From assembly GCF_001522545.3 (NCBI RefSeq), contig NC_031769.1:7400108-7464107 (forward strand): DNA of 64,000 bases. The letters are read 5' to 3'. The notes under the pieces were generated by a model, which was not told where the DNA came from, ran no database searches, and saw only the letters and a list, made by a program, of their open reading frames with translations. Below, one piece after another: positions 1 to 11,200 of the stretch. How positions within the stretch are numbered: position 1 is the first letter of the stretch; every line of letters starts with the position of its first letter. The stretch comes from Parus major (Eukaryota > Chordata > Aves > Passeriformes > Paridae). A program made the translations under genes and the position numbers.

Positions 1-862
1 TTTTGTGGGAGAATGAAAATTTTATCTTGTTCTCTCGCGTTAAAATCTGTGTTGGAAGAAACACAAGGAATAGTTCAAAGTTAAGAAGTAAGACAATGGG
101 CATAAAATTAAATTAAACAAGATAGCCAAAACCCAAATATCCTGTTCAAAGACCTTGTGCTGCATTGCATTAGTTTTTATCTATTTCTAAAGGAAATACT
201 GATTTTTAACTGGTGTTTCCAAAACATGATGGTTTGGGTTTTTATGTTTGAAGAAAGCAGGAAGAGCATTTATTAAAAGAGAAAGAATAGCTGATATCTA
301 CTCATCACCCTCAGTAAGGTGTGAGGAACAAAATGCACCCAATGAAATAGAATGGATTTGAAGTTGAGAGCCAGCCTAATTCTCCCTCATTTGCCAAAGA
401 AAACTTCGGCACAATTCCAGACTTTTGTTTCCCTTCCAATTTATGCTGCACATGCTTTAACAGGCAGTGGGCATGCAGTTATTCACCTGAATAAATTACT
501 TTTTTCCCCTTATTCTGGGATATGTTTTGATTAGTGTACTCACTTTTGCTAGGCCTGTTTTAATATTTATTATGGTAACTGGTTTTCTGTTTTCTGTAAA
601 ACCATTTAGAAATTTAAGCTGATCAAAGTGTGCTCCTCCCCAGAAGATGGAAGATATTCTTTGCAAAATCAAGCTGGTGTCCACGTAAAAAAGCACCAAA
701 TGTATCTGCAATTTGTGTATCAGTAATGGGACAAATTTCACCCTAAGAACTGTTTGAGTTTGATTTACAATTCCTGCATTCTGTCTTGGCTCAAAACACA
801 CCTGATAAACGCTCCTCACACTCAGGTGCCCCAGGGTATAACAGAGGACACCCACAGGAGGG

Positions 863-1461
863 TGTCCTGGTCTCAGTATTTATTTATTTTATATATATAT
901 ATATTTATAATATAGTATTTATTCTCAGTAGCTGCTAAGGTTCCGTGTTTTGGATTCCGAACGGGAATAATGTTGATAACACACTGATGTTTTGGTTTTT
1001 GCTAAGTTGTGTTTATCCCAAGTCAAGGACTACTTTTTCATGTCTCATGCTCTGCCAGTGAGGAGGTACAAAGAAGGCTGGGAGGGAGCACAGCCTGGAC
1101 AGGTGACCCAAACTGGCCAAAGGAATATTCCACATCACAGCATGTCATGCCCAGTATAGCAACTGGGTGAGTTATCCATAAGGACTGATCTGGGCTCAGG
1201 AATGAAGTCAGCCATCAGCCAGTGGATGGTGAGAAATTGTACTGCAAGCATCACTTGCTTGGGGTTTTCTTTTTTTCCCTTTTTCTTACCATTATTATTT
1301 ACCATTACTATTGTACCTTACCTGGTTTTCAATTATTAAACTGTTTTTAACTCAACCTATAAGTCTAATTTTTGAATCTCCTCCCCATTACACTGTGTAA
1401 GGGTGGGGGTGAGATAGCAGCTGGGTTGTGCTTTGTTGCCAGCTGGGCTAAAGCCAGTACA
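863..1461 (+). mobile_element. Solo LTR, avian ERVL-type, with perfect target-site duplication
   Basis: The element starts TGTCCTGG at 863 and ends CCAGTACA at 1461. It is flanked by the perfect 5-bp direct repeat GAGGG (858-862 and 1462-1466). It aligns by eye with the LTR at 16,607 over long stretches, for example the segments around AACACACTGATGTTTT, CCCAAGTCAAGGAC and GGGAGGGAGCACA. An ATTAAA polyadenylation-like signal lies near 1,335. A TA-rich microsatellite (about 877-920) has expanded near the 5' end. No internal retroviral genes flank it, so it is a solo LTR left by recombination. It lies in intron 1 of PAXIP1, antisense to that gene. Confidence 0.85.
877..922. repeat. TA-rich microsatellite inside the LTR
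   Basis: Runs of TATT and TATATA interrupt the LTR shortly after its 5' terminus. The related LTR at 16,607 has no such tract here, so the expansion happened after the two copies separated. Confidence 0.8.
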
Positions 1462-2732
1462 GAGGGTTCTCCCAGGAGCTGGCCCCAAGCTCTGCTGAGC
1501 TCAGCCCAGCCCAGCTCACCTCCTCACTCTGACCCAGCTCTGCCTCCCAAGCCAGGCAGAGGAAAATTCAGTGCACGGAATATGAAGCAAATCAAAGCCC
1601 TATGACAATGACTCTGACTGCAAAAAAGAATAAAATTTAACATGAGAAAGAAAAACAGTTTAAGAGAATGCTTGTCTACTTTCTCTACAAGAAATCTGCT
1701 CATTGTCCTCCCATGTCAACACACAATTAAGAACAGGCCTTTCAGGATACTACTCCTACGACAAATGATATACAAGAGTGCTACAGGAGTTTTGCACTCA
1801 TCCTCATACACATACTAACATTGCTGCTGTAGGGTTTTTTGATAAGTACGGGAATTTGTTTCTAGAGTGCTATGCCACTATCACAAATTTTATGTCTAAC
1901 GCCTAAACAACGAAATTTTGTACCTAGATACCTGCGTGTAAGAAGTTTTCATCCTGATTTTTAACTGCATTCTTCCTAGATTGTATCTCTTTCAGCACAA
2001 TAGGAATGAAAACCATCGGAACAGACCAGTGCCTGTGTCTCCAGTTCACTTACAGGCTTACGAAGCTCAGTGAGTGCCAGGGCAGGAGGCAAAAGGAACC
2101 CAACGCTGAGCTAAGACTTTATGCAGCAAATACCAGAGAGGCAAAGACTTTAACTTCAGCGCGAAGCATGCAGTAACCTGCTTGCAGGAAGCTGCCGTCC
2201 TAGAACTCTGCACGGCGCACTCCCAACACCTGTCTAATTGGACACGCCACAGAAACTTTGCTTCAACCACCTTCGCCCAGCACGGGCGTTATTCCCCCAA
2301 AGGCCCCCTGCATTACTCAGGGCGCTGCTCCAGGGCATGGACAGGGGGCCGGGCGGTCCCTGGCCTAAACTGCACCAGCACCGCACCGGGCGGCCTCGGG
2401 GCGGTACCAGGGCCATGCTCGGGGCCGCGCCAAGGCGGGAAGGTCTGTGTGGGAGGGAAGAGCCAGTCCGGCCCCCCGTGACGAACCTTCCCCATGGCCT
2501 GTCCCTGTGTACCCGTACGAAACCGGGCACAGGGAGGGGCCGGGCCTGGCGAGTGCTCGAGTCGGAGGAACGGCAGCGGCGGCGGCCGCTGCCCCCGCTG
2601 CCCGCCCGGCCCGGCCCGGCCCAGGAAGTCCCTCCGCCCGCTCCTCCTCCGCTCAGGAGGCTCTGGCGGGGCCTGCGCGGCGGGGCCGCGGCTCCCATGG
2701 CGGCGGCGGCGGCGCTTCCCGCGGGCACGGCC

Positions 2733-2760
2733 GGGATCGGGGCCGGGATCGGGACCGGGG
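2733..2760 (+). other. Predicted G-quadruplex motif in PAXIP1 intron 1
   Basis: Five G-tracts of 3-4 bases are separated by loops of 2-3 bases (ATC, CC, ATC, ACC), which satisfies the standard G3+N1-7 rule. The G-rich strand is the plus strand, the template strand for PAXIP1, about 210 bp downstream of exon 1. Confidence 0.6.
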
Positions 2761-2967
2761 TCTGGACTGGCCGCCTCCCCTCCCCCCCAGCCATCCCTCA
2801 CGGTCCCTCAGGCGCGCTCCCTCCCACTCCCGCCCTTTCCCCGTGAGGCGGCGCGAGCCTCGAGCCCGCGCGTGGTAGCCGGACGATTCCACAGTGCCCC
2901 CCCGCAGGGATGGGGTGGGGGAGAACGAAGGGGAAGGCGGGCATGATCTGAAGGGATGACCCGGTAC

Positions 2968-3057
2968 CTTGGGGTCGATGTCTCCCACCACGAAGAATTT
3001 GACGTCTTTGAACATCTCCTCCGGGACTTTCAGCTCTTCCTCGTCGTCCGCCAACAT
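2968..3057 (-). CDS. PAXIP1: PAXIP1 (PTIP) coding exon 1, start of first BRCT domain
   Basis: PAXIP1/PTIP is a nuclear BRCT-repeat protein. It works in the DNA-damage response and in the KMT2C/KMT2D histone H3K4 methyltransferase complexes. Only the first 30 codons are here: an ATG at 3057-3055, a short acidic stretch (MLADDEEEL), then KVPEEMFKDVKFFVVGDIDP. From memory, that matches the start of the vertebrate protein, where the segment leads into BRCT domain 1 and exon 1 ends at the same place after the GDIDP motif. The donor AAG|GTACC follows in phase 0. The acidic residues before KVPEEMF differ from the short SDQAP-type N-terminus that I recall for mammals. The gene reads leftward and the rest lies outside the window. 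Its linkage to HTR5A, about 19.6 kb away in divergent orientation, agrees with the amniote order PAXIP1-HTR5A-INSIG1. Confidence 0.88.
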
Positions 3058-3679
3058 GGTCCCGGGTGGCAGCAGGGAGCGCTCCCCCCCCGCCCGCTAT
3101 TCTCCCGCGCTCACTGTAGAAAACCCGCCGGGGCCCGGGTCTCTCCCGTCCCCCTCCCCCCGCAGAGCCGCCGAACCGCGCGAGCAAGGCGCGCGCTGCG
3201 GGACACACCATCCCCCGCCGGGACGTAGGGGGGGTGGAAGGGGGAGGGGAGAGCCGCCCCCACAAAGCGGCTCCCCCCGCCCGATTAGCCACCACAGCTG
3301 CTGCAGGGCCGCGCCCGCTTCTGATGCACAGGCGCTATCCCTGCTCCTCCCTCTTTCCCCGAACCGGACCGGCAGACAGCATCCGGGTCCGCATCTCCCC
3401 CCGCGCGGGATGCAATGGACTCGCCCCGAACGACAGAGGCGGGCAGCGGGGATACCCGGCCCCGCCCATTGGGGGGGGAGGGAAGAGGGAGGGAAGGCGA
3501 CAGCCCTTGGCCCCGCCCCTCGGGTCGTCCAGGCCCCGCCCCGTCAGGCCCCGCCCCTCGGCCCCGCCGTGAGGGGACGCGGGTGATGGCGGCGGGGCCG
3601 CTCAGCCGCCACTGCTGGCCAATAGCTGTGGTGTGTATTCCAGCACCCAGCTCACCAGTGAACGTACCGACTGCTCCCG

Positions 3680-3760
3680 AAATCATAACACACAAGCGCT
3701 AAGGTTGGAAAATACCTATAAGGTCATCGAGTCCCACCGAAATAAGGCATTTCCCTCAGA
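3680..3760 (-). mobile_element. CR1 LINE 3'-end fragment next to the PAXIP1 island
   Basis: The text AATCATAA, then CTAAGGTTGGAAAATACCTA, then GGTCATCGAGTCCCACC, is the reverse complement of a CR1 3' terminus (consensus of the type ggttggaaaagacctctaagatcatcgagtccaacc). It is short and diverged. It sits immediately outside the CpG island, about 620 bp upstream of the PAXIP1 start codon. Confidence 0.65.
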
Positions 3761-6700
3761 AACTGCAAAGCATCCATCTACATTGATAGGGAACCGTTCC
3801 CATCTAGCTGGGGATGTATCTTAACTATTTTCGATAATAGAAAACAGAAATGATCACTTTATATAAGTTACAGTCAACAGAAAGAAATGAGCACTTTCAG
3901 AGCCTGCTTCATGTCATATATTTTAAACCTTGCTGCATTGACAGGGATGTTTAAAACATAGACATTATAATTGTATCTATGTAATAAGCATGCTGTTTTC
4001 CAAAGGAGTTATGAACCCCCTCATAATACTTTGATGTGGACAATGTTTCCCTCCCGTACTTGGAGCAATGTTAAGAGATAGCATTGTGAGATTTACTGGA
4101 ATAAAAATACAGGACACCTACTGTTTTCCCTCCTGCCTGCAAGGCCTGCCTCACTTTCCTGGGAGGAAACTATTTTTTTTTTACATATGTTATTCTTGAA
4201 ATTATGGTAGAAACTGCAAATCGGTTTACAAGACATTTATTTACCTTCATGATAAAGGTTTCACCCAGGTCTCCTGGATCTCCACATGACATCATCCCCT
4301 TTCTACTCCAACTATGTAAGAAATACCCAACCTATCACTTGCTCTTTTTCCACTCCAGAAAGAACATTTCATTGAAGGTTTTACTGTTTTGCCCACCCTC
4401 CTGATGGCATTTTCTTTTTAAAGTGAAAATCAAACTAAAAAGTGCTTAACTTTTATATGGTTTGTTGTGGAGCAGGAAAAAATAGTAGAAATAGCCATCT
4501 GCTTTTAAATCTATTTATCCCTTTTTTTCAACAATTTATATTCTCATCTCGCTTTCTATCTTTTCTAATAATCCATGTTTAGGGTAATTTTCTAATGTGT
4601 CCTGTATTTCCTGGACTGTCTTTGAAAAGACTTCTCTGAGCTCTGCTTTTCTTTATTGCTGCTCTCCAGGCTGCCCTGTCCAGCCTTTGCTTTCTTAGTT
4701 CCCTAATCTTCACTCTTTCCAACTCCAACTTTGATCCATTTTGACTTCTTCACACTAAACTGGACCACTTTGACCAAAATCTTCCTTCACCTGCAGCAAA
4801 ATATTTTTCATATTCTTCTTGATCTATCAGATTTCATTAACACCACTGCTTCCTGAGCTTCCTTTCCTGCTGGATTTCACTGCCTCTATAATTGTCTTCA
4901 TCTTCCAGCATTGGTAATTTTCACTTCTTTTCTTTGATAAATATAGCTATCTCTCAGGTTTCTATTCCAAATTCTCTGAGTTCTTTCCTGTTTCTGATGT
5001 CATTCACTACATAGATTCATCTTTCTCGGTGCAATCATTAAATTGCCCTTTCCCACAGGAATACTTTCCTTATATCTGAGTCTCTACATTATCACATATT
5101 CCCACTCCACATGAAGAAAACTAAAGTTTTGTCCTCCAAGGGTTTGTTCTCTTGATTTCCCTTCTCTACCTATTTTCTTTGTTACTCTAATGAGTTCCTC
5201 CAGCCTTCCTATCCTTCGGATTTTCCAGAGTAACCTAATTTTTGGTTCTTCATATAACTCCAAGATTACAAGTATTTCAAAACAGTGTTATGCTAATATT
5301 AGCAAAAAAAAAAAATAAAAAAAATAATGCAAACAACCTGCACACAGTTTTCATAATATTGCCCCTTCCCAAACTTTCAGCTGGAGTTGCAGCTATCAGG
5401 TGGGACCATCTTGGCTCTTCTATTTGTTCAGCTAGTCAAATCAGAAGAATATGAGGTGAATTTGCTGTTTGAAATCACAACAATTTTAAAATTCTCTAGA
5501 AATAGAAGGTCAGATTCCTATGTCAAATCATTGCAAAATCAATTTTCCACAAACAAAAAGTACCCATACATAAGGGTAATTGTAATTATCCTTAAGGGTA
5601 TATAGGATTTTTTTAACTATGATAAAAATTCAAGAATAAAGGGTGGTTCCATCCACAGGATGGAAGTGGATGTAATGAAATGTGAAAAAAAAAAAAAGAA
5701 AATTTAAGAATTTACTGTAATAGGTTTACCAGAAGAAAAGTGTTTCATAAATTTGGTCCTGTATAGCAAAGAGAAAGTTGTTGTTCCCCTGACCTGGGAT
5801 GTGGGACATGGACTTTTGGGTCTGTTCTCCTCTTCCTGAATGGAGTAAAAGTAACTTCGCTGAGGCACAAGGCAGCGATGGCCACTGGATGCCTAAATCC
5901 TCTGGATGTTCCTCAACCATATTGATACTATTTTCCAAAGAAATGGGAAGAATGAAACCATCCCACCCTCCCTCCCCCAGATGAGTGAGCACTGGAGGCA
6001 GCTCCTGGACAGAGCCCCAGAGCCGTGCTTGGTGACAGCAGCACTTGGAAAGTCCTGCCCAACTGGAGCAGATGCCAGGCAGGTGACCAGCTGTGCAGCA
6101 CAGCCAGAACAGGGGTGTTTCTATTATGTGCCATGAAACAACGCACAGCAACAACTCTACAGAAAACCTGCCTGGTAGCACTTTAAACACCTGTCAGTTC
6201 TAATGGCCCTGATGAGAAATTCTGTAGATCTCAATACTGGATTGCACACAGAGGCTGTTGTACTATCAGCAGTGCTACTAATCTTCTCACACAGAAATAG
6301 CTTTCTTAATTCACAACTTTTTAGCTTCAAAATGACCACTCCCAGAAGAAAAGACTACTGTCAGGAGTCACAAATTTTTCCCCTTAAGTTCTAAATAAGC
6401 AGTGGAATTAAATTAATTAACATATTTTTACTTCTTTATGTATTTAATGAATCACCTGTCAAGAAATTATTTCAATTTTAGCAATTAGACTACTTCTAGA
6501 AAAAATGAATAGATCCAGTTTCACACCATGTGTGTGATCTTGTTTCCGGACCATAAGAGCAGAAAACTAGATGGAAAACATATGTTTTTGAACAAGAAAA
6601 ATATGTTATTGAACAAGAAAAATATCCCCTGAATTTGCCAGAAATAAATACCAGCTTCTGCTCGCAGGTCAGCAGACAGAACTAAGTCAAATCGGTGGGC

Positions 6701-8180
6701 TGGCCTCACTGCTCAGGTGTAGAGCAAAGTGCTCTCATGTATTTAGCCTCAATATGGATTTGTCAGGATATGAGTAAAGCTCATCTGCACGAGCTGAGTC
6801 ACAATGGAAGGAGGGGGAACCCAATTCATACTCTGCAAGATGCTTCCAGCCCCATCCCAGGGATCATCGGCCCATCAAAAGTCCATCTGCAAGCCAGAGG
6901 AGCATAGGTAGGTGGGAACCCACACCAAGGCACCTCACAGGGCCTCCAAAGTGTCCCCAGAGGGAGAGCAGGGGAAGGCCATTGGTGCTTCCCTGCTGGT
7001 GAGAGTGCTCTGAGATGATGTGACACCGGCCATGTTCACGTGTTTGTCATCACCAGTCATGTGTCACATCAACAGTACATTATCTGTGCTAAAAACACTC
7101 CTCTGAACTCTTAACTGCGAGAGCTCTGTCCAGAGAACTTAATAAGCATGTTTCCAGAAGAACTGTGATCTAAATTTTGTGTTGGATGTTGCTTGCATGA
7201 GGTAAAAGCCCACCAAGCTGACAAGATTTGTGCAGACAATTAGTCTTTGCTTACATAAATGCCTTATCTGTGTGCACAAATGATTATATGAAAAATTCAT
7301 TCACACCTACAATATCATATTTAGGCATAATTGCTTGTGAAAAAACAACAGCTTGATTTTTTTTTTATCTTGGAGTTAATTAAATTTGGAGCTCAGATTA
7401 AACTGTATATGTATTTTACTCCAGTGAGCAGAAGGCTTTCTTTGTCCTTTGTTAATAATACATACTTGTTTGGTAGCAGCTGGCTCTCTAGATGTTACTT
7501 TTCCAACAAAATATATCTTCACAAAGTACCCAGTGTTTTACAGAAGCTGATGCTAGTTTCAATGTGCCTGGAAAGTTGTTGAAAATCCCAAAAGGCATGC
7601 TGCCTGCATTATCTCCATTCCCATTTCTTAATGTGAATAAGATCTGCTTTTTAATCTGAATCCAAATGTGCAAAACAGGTACACAGAGGGCTCTGTTTTG
7701 GCTTGAGCTGTCTATGCATTTTTCCTCTTTCCTTCAGTGGGACTGCTTGCAATGGCAAATATGATTTATAATTAAAAACTTTCTTATTATCTGTACAGCA
7801 ACACTGAATCCTAAAAGGCTCCTTTGGAACTGGTAGTTTCATTTTCGATTCTCTTCTAATTCCAGAACTGCACTGAAAATCCCTTGTCATTTGCTTGACA
7901 GTTTTCTTTTTTAATATAATAGTTACAAATTTACTTCATTTTTTTTTTATAAGTGCCAAGTAGCAAGTTCTACCTTTGCTATAACTGTGCATAAAGGAGC
8001 ATGGGGGAAAATGTTCTGATTAGCACATCTGAATGTGAGGTCATTTTTTTGTCAGAAGTGAGATGTAGTGGTAAAAGAGGAGATATACTCCTTTGTGTTA
8101 CCTGCTAAGGAATATGAAAGGTTCATTCACCTTTACAAATAAATTCTTTCTTTCTTTCCCCCAGACTGCCAATAACCACC

Positions 8181-8239
8181 TCTATATAAATTAAATATAC
8201 ATACTTATATATATACATATATAAATACATATATAAAAC
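8181..8239. repeat. TA/ATAC microsatellite
   Basis: Imperfect alternating TATATA and ATACAT units over about 60 bp. Confidence 0.75.
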
Positions 8240-11200
8240 ATTGTAACACTTTCCTAATGAGTTTTGGACCTGATTGTATTGCACCAGGAAAGAAGAATGC
8301 AGGTCTTCCCAGTGCTCTGGGAAAGAACAAATAATTTGCCACAAATAAAATGTGATACTATAATTTATAGACTCCATTCTTTGTACCTCAAGAGAAGTCC
8401 TTGCTTCTGCTCCAACTAAGGGACCTACCAATTTCTGTGTATTTTCTGAGTCTGAGAAAAAATATTTGTGAAATATGGTGGGTAATTATCCCTGTAGCCC
8501 TTATTTGTAGCTTGTCAAGATTACATCATTTACAGGCTTTCCATTGGAGTAAATCAGTATCAGCAAAACAATAGAGAATGCAAATTTTCCTTTGAGCCTG
8601 GGCTTTCATTCATGCAGGCTTGCAAAAAAGCTAATGAAACTCAAAGTAACCAAAATTAATTTTTCTGGAAATGAGCAAATCTGGAATTATTTGTGCCAAT
8701 TTTTTTTATGTTATTCAAATAACATTAACACTTGTATTTATTTTTACTATATTAATGCAGAAATGCAGAAAAAGGCAACTAAAGTTGGTGGCATTGCAGA
8801 AGATATTACAGGACAGTGTGAAGAACGAGCCTGGGTACTGCTCTGAGATGATCCCCAGCATTCATTTATGGCTTTGTGCTTTTGAGTAGAGTGAAAACCT
8901 TAAATTTGTGCTGGTAAAACATTGACACACACATTGACATCATATCACTCTCTTTCTATATGTTGTCCAGATAATTAAATATTTCCTTTACTCATCCAGG
9001 AGGAGGAATGGGCAGAAGACACTTGCCTGAGGATGCATCACTATGGTCACACAGAAACTCTGGTGTCTTGGGGGTGACCTGTGCTGATCTTTCTGGGAAC
9101 AGTCCATTAAAGACGACTGTTTTACACAGGTTCTCCTGACTCAGTTAACCCAGGGCTGGCTCAGTGCAGGCAGTGACTCAGGGTTCCTATTCTGGAGCAG
9201 AGACAGAGGGCAGCAGCTACACCAGCCCACCTGTGCCACCAGGGAAATTCATATGTAGCCAAGGGTCTTAGTGCTAAAACCGATTGAAAAATATTTCATT
9301 GTTGACATATTTTAACAGCAACTGCATCACCTTCAGAGCAGTTCCTCCAACTTACTGAGTGTAAGGCCAGAAGGCCACTTAGATTAACCTTCTACATGGA
9401 GCACTGGGAGCAAAATTGATCATTCCATTGTTTGTCCCTAAAAGCAGCCCCAGCCTGGGAGCACATTTCTGCCTTAAGACCTTCCCAAATGCTGGAGCTC
9501 AGAGAAGCATTTTCAGGGTGGTTGAAAGGCAGGTGCCTGCACATCCTTAAATGCAGACACAGGTAGACAAAGTTATCTGCTGGTGATACAGTACAAACAG
9601 AGAAGCTGAATGTATTTGTCACTTATTTCTGGCTGCAGCTTTGGGATGTTCGTGGTGCTTAGACATGGATATGACTGCATTATGCAAACAACTAGTTATT
9701 GTTGCCAGATTGAACTCCCACTTTCAGAAGGAACCTGATTTCTATTTCTCACCTGTTTTCAAATGAAATGAAGAACTTACACTGATATTCTTGAAAAATG
9801 TGTTCTGACAGCATTCTTATAACAGCCTTGAGGCAAGAAGAAACCAGTAGGTCTTCCAGTCAGTTTTCCATATAATTTGTCCATAGATTTCACCCCAAAT
9901 ACTCCTTCTCTGAGCTAAGGTAATATTGAGTCTTAATCTAAAGACATCAAGAGATGAATCCACTGCTGCTCTTAACTGATCAATCTTAAGATGACCTTGG
10001 AGCCATCTTAATTAATTACAGATTGACTATGCCATGCAGGAAACATTATGAAATGAGATACTTGTTACTTAAGTACCTGTCTGCCACTCTTGAATGCAAA
10101 ACAAAAACAACCCATATTGATTTGATATCTAGAGTATGTTTATTCTATTGATTTCAACTACTGAGTACTAAGCAGGAGTTGGGATTCAGACAAACAGGTG
10201 TCACTGTCAGGACTTTCTCATTAGGGCCTAAGCTGAGGACAAATGCAGGTAAACTGCTTGTACTCTTAGACCAGTTCTGGCTCTAATCCTCTTTTTTGGC
10301 TTACAGGAAGCTTTCAGGGAAATAAAGGCTCTGAAAGCCCCCAAATGTCTTGGTTAGTTAAAAGCTCTGTGATATGCTAGAGCTGCCGCAATAGGTGCAG
10401 ACAGATCTCTGGACCAGGAAAGCATAAAATCCATTTATGTCTCCAGGTCTAACTCTTCTGTGAACTAGCTGTGGCCAGGGAAGGCTCATTCAGTGTCTGG
10501 TAAGGTCTGTCACCTCTACCATATCCCTGATTCCTCTACAGCCCACTCAGATATGGTTTAAAATGTCCAGGAATTGGGAAAACAGGACAAGTGCCATACC
10601 ACACGCAAGAAACTGTGATCACATTGAACCCCTTCAAGACACCAGACTACAAAAAAGTGGTTTCTTTTTAGTTTAGCTAATTACAGCCAAATATGTTACT
10701 TCTCCTGTTTGCTTAAAGGACCATCTTCCTCCTTCATCACTGAGCCTTCTGCCACATTCATGTCAATGTTGGTTATTTTTAATCTTTGACACTGTGGTAG
10801 ATACAGATATCAGCTAAATCTTTGAAGAAGCCACCAAAAAGGTCTCTGGGTTTATTTAGGACTGGCTTTATTCTCTGTGTAATTTAGAGTAGCTTCAGGA
10901 TCCCAGGACTTCCCACATCTGAATTCTCAGTGTTGCAAATGGAAGAAGAAATTGTGGTGTGAGGCAGCAAGCACCAAAGCTGTGATGATCTTCCTTCAGG
11001 GAGTCAATTACATTTGCTGTTTGTCTTATGGCACACGTAGCTGATTACTGTGTGAGGGCCAGGGTGCATTTATTTAATATATCCTTGAACTCTTGTTACA
11101 TTTTCCACTCATCTTATTAGAGCCTTATCTTCCATTACACTCCTTTCCATACGCCTCAAGCTATTATGTGTTATAAGACCAACCTGACCCTCTTGTATCC

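Larger units (their letters stand above)
1..2967 (-). other. PAXIP1: PAXIP1 intron 1 (partial)
   Basis: This is everything on the minus strand downstream of the exon 1 donor (AAG|GTACC at 2968/2967). I looked for a continuation of the first BRCT domain in the minus-strand frames and found none, so exon 2 lies beyond the left edge. The part next to the exon (about 2,330-2,967) is CpG-rich and belongs to the promoter island. The rest is AT-rich and holds one solo LTR at 863-1461. The minus-strand reading frames over 2,234-2,800 are open only because the DNA is GC-rich and poor in stop codons. Confidence 0.75.
2330..3625 (-). promoter_or_regulatory. PAXIP1: PAXIP1 CpG-island promoter region
   Basis: A sharply bounded GC- and CpG-rich block surrounds PAXIP1 exon 1. 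Upstream of the start codon (3,058-3,625) it contains clustered GC boxes of the CCCCGCCC type (about 3,510-3,570). It also has an ATTGG at 3468-3472, which is a CCAAT box on the minus strand, and a CCAAT on the plus strand at 3619-3623. An ATGGCGGC motif of YY1 type lies at 3586-3593. There is no TATA box in a convincing place, as expected for a housekeeping CpG-island promoter. The transcription start cannot be fixed from sequence alone. Bidirectional transcription is possible but no plus-strand gene is evident. Confidence 0.75.

Noticed and set aside
2234..2801. Several overlapping 150-200 codon frames on both strands
   Set aside because: They are open in many frames at once because the CpG island lacks stop codons, and they have no domain similarity. 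The only supported coding sequence here is PAXIP1 exon 1.
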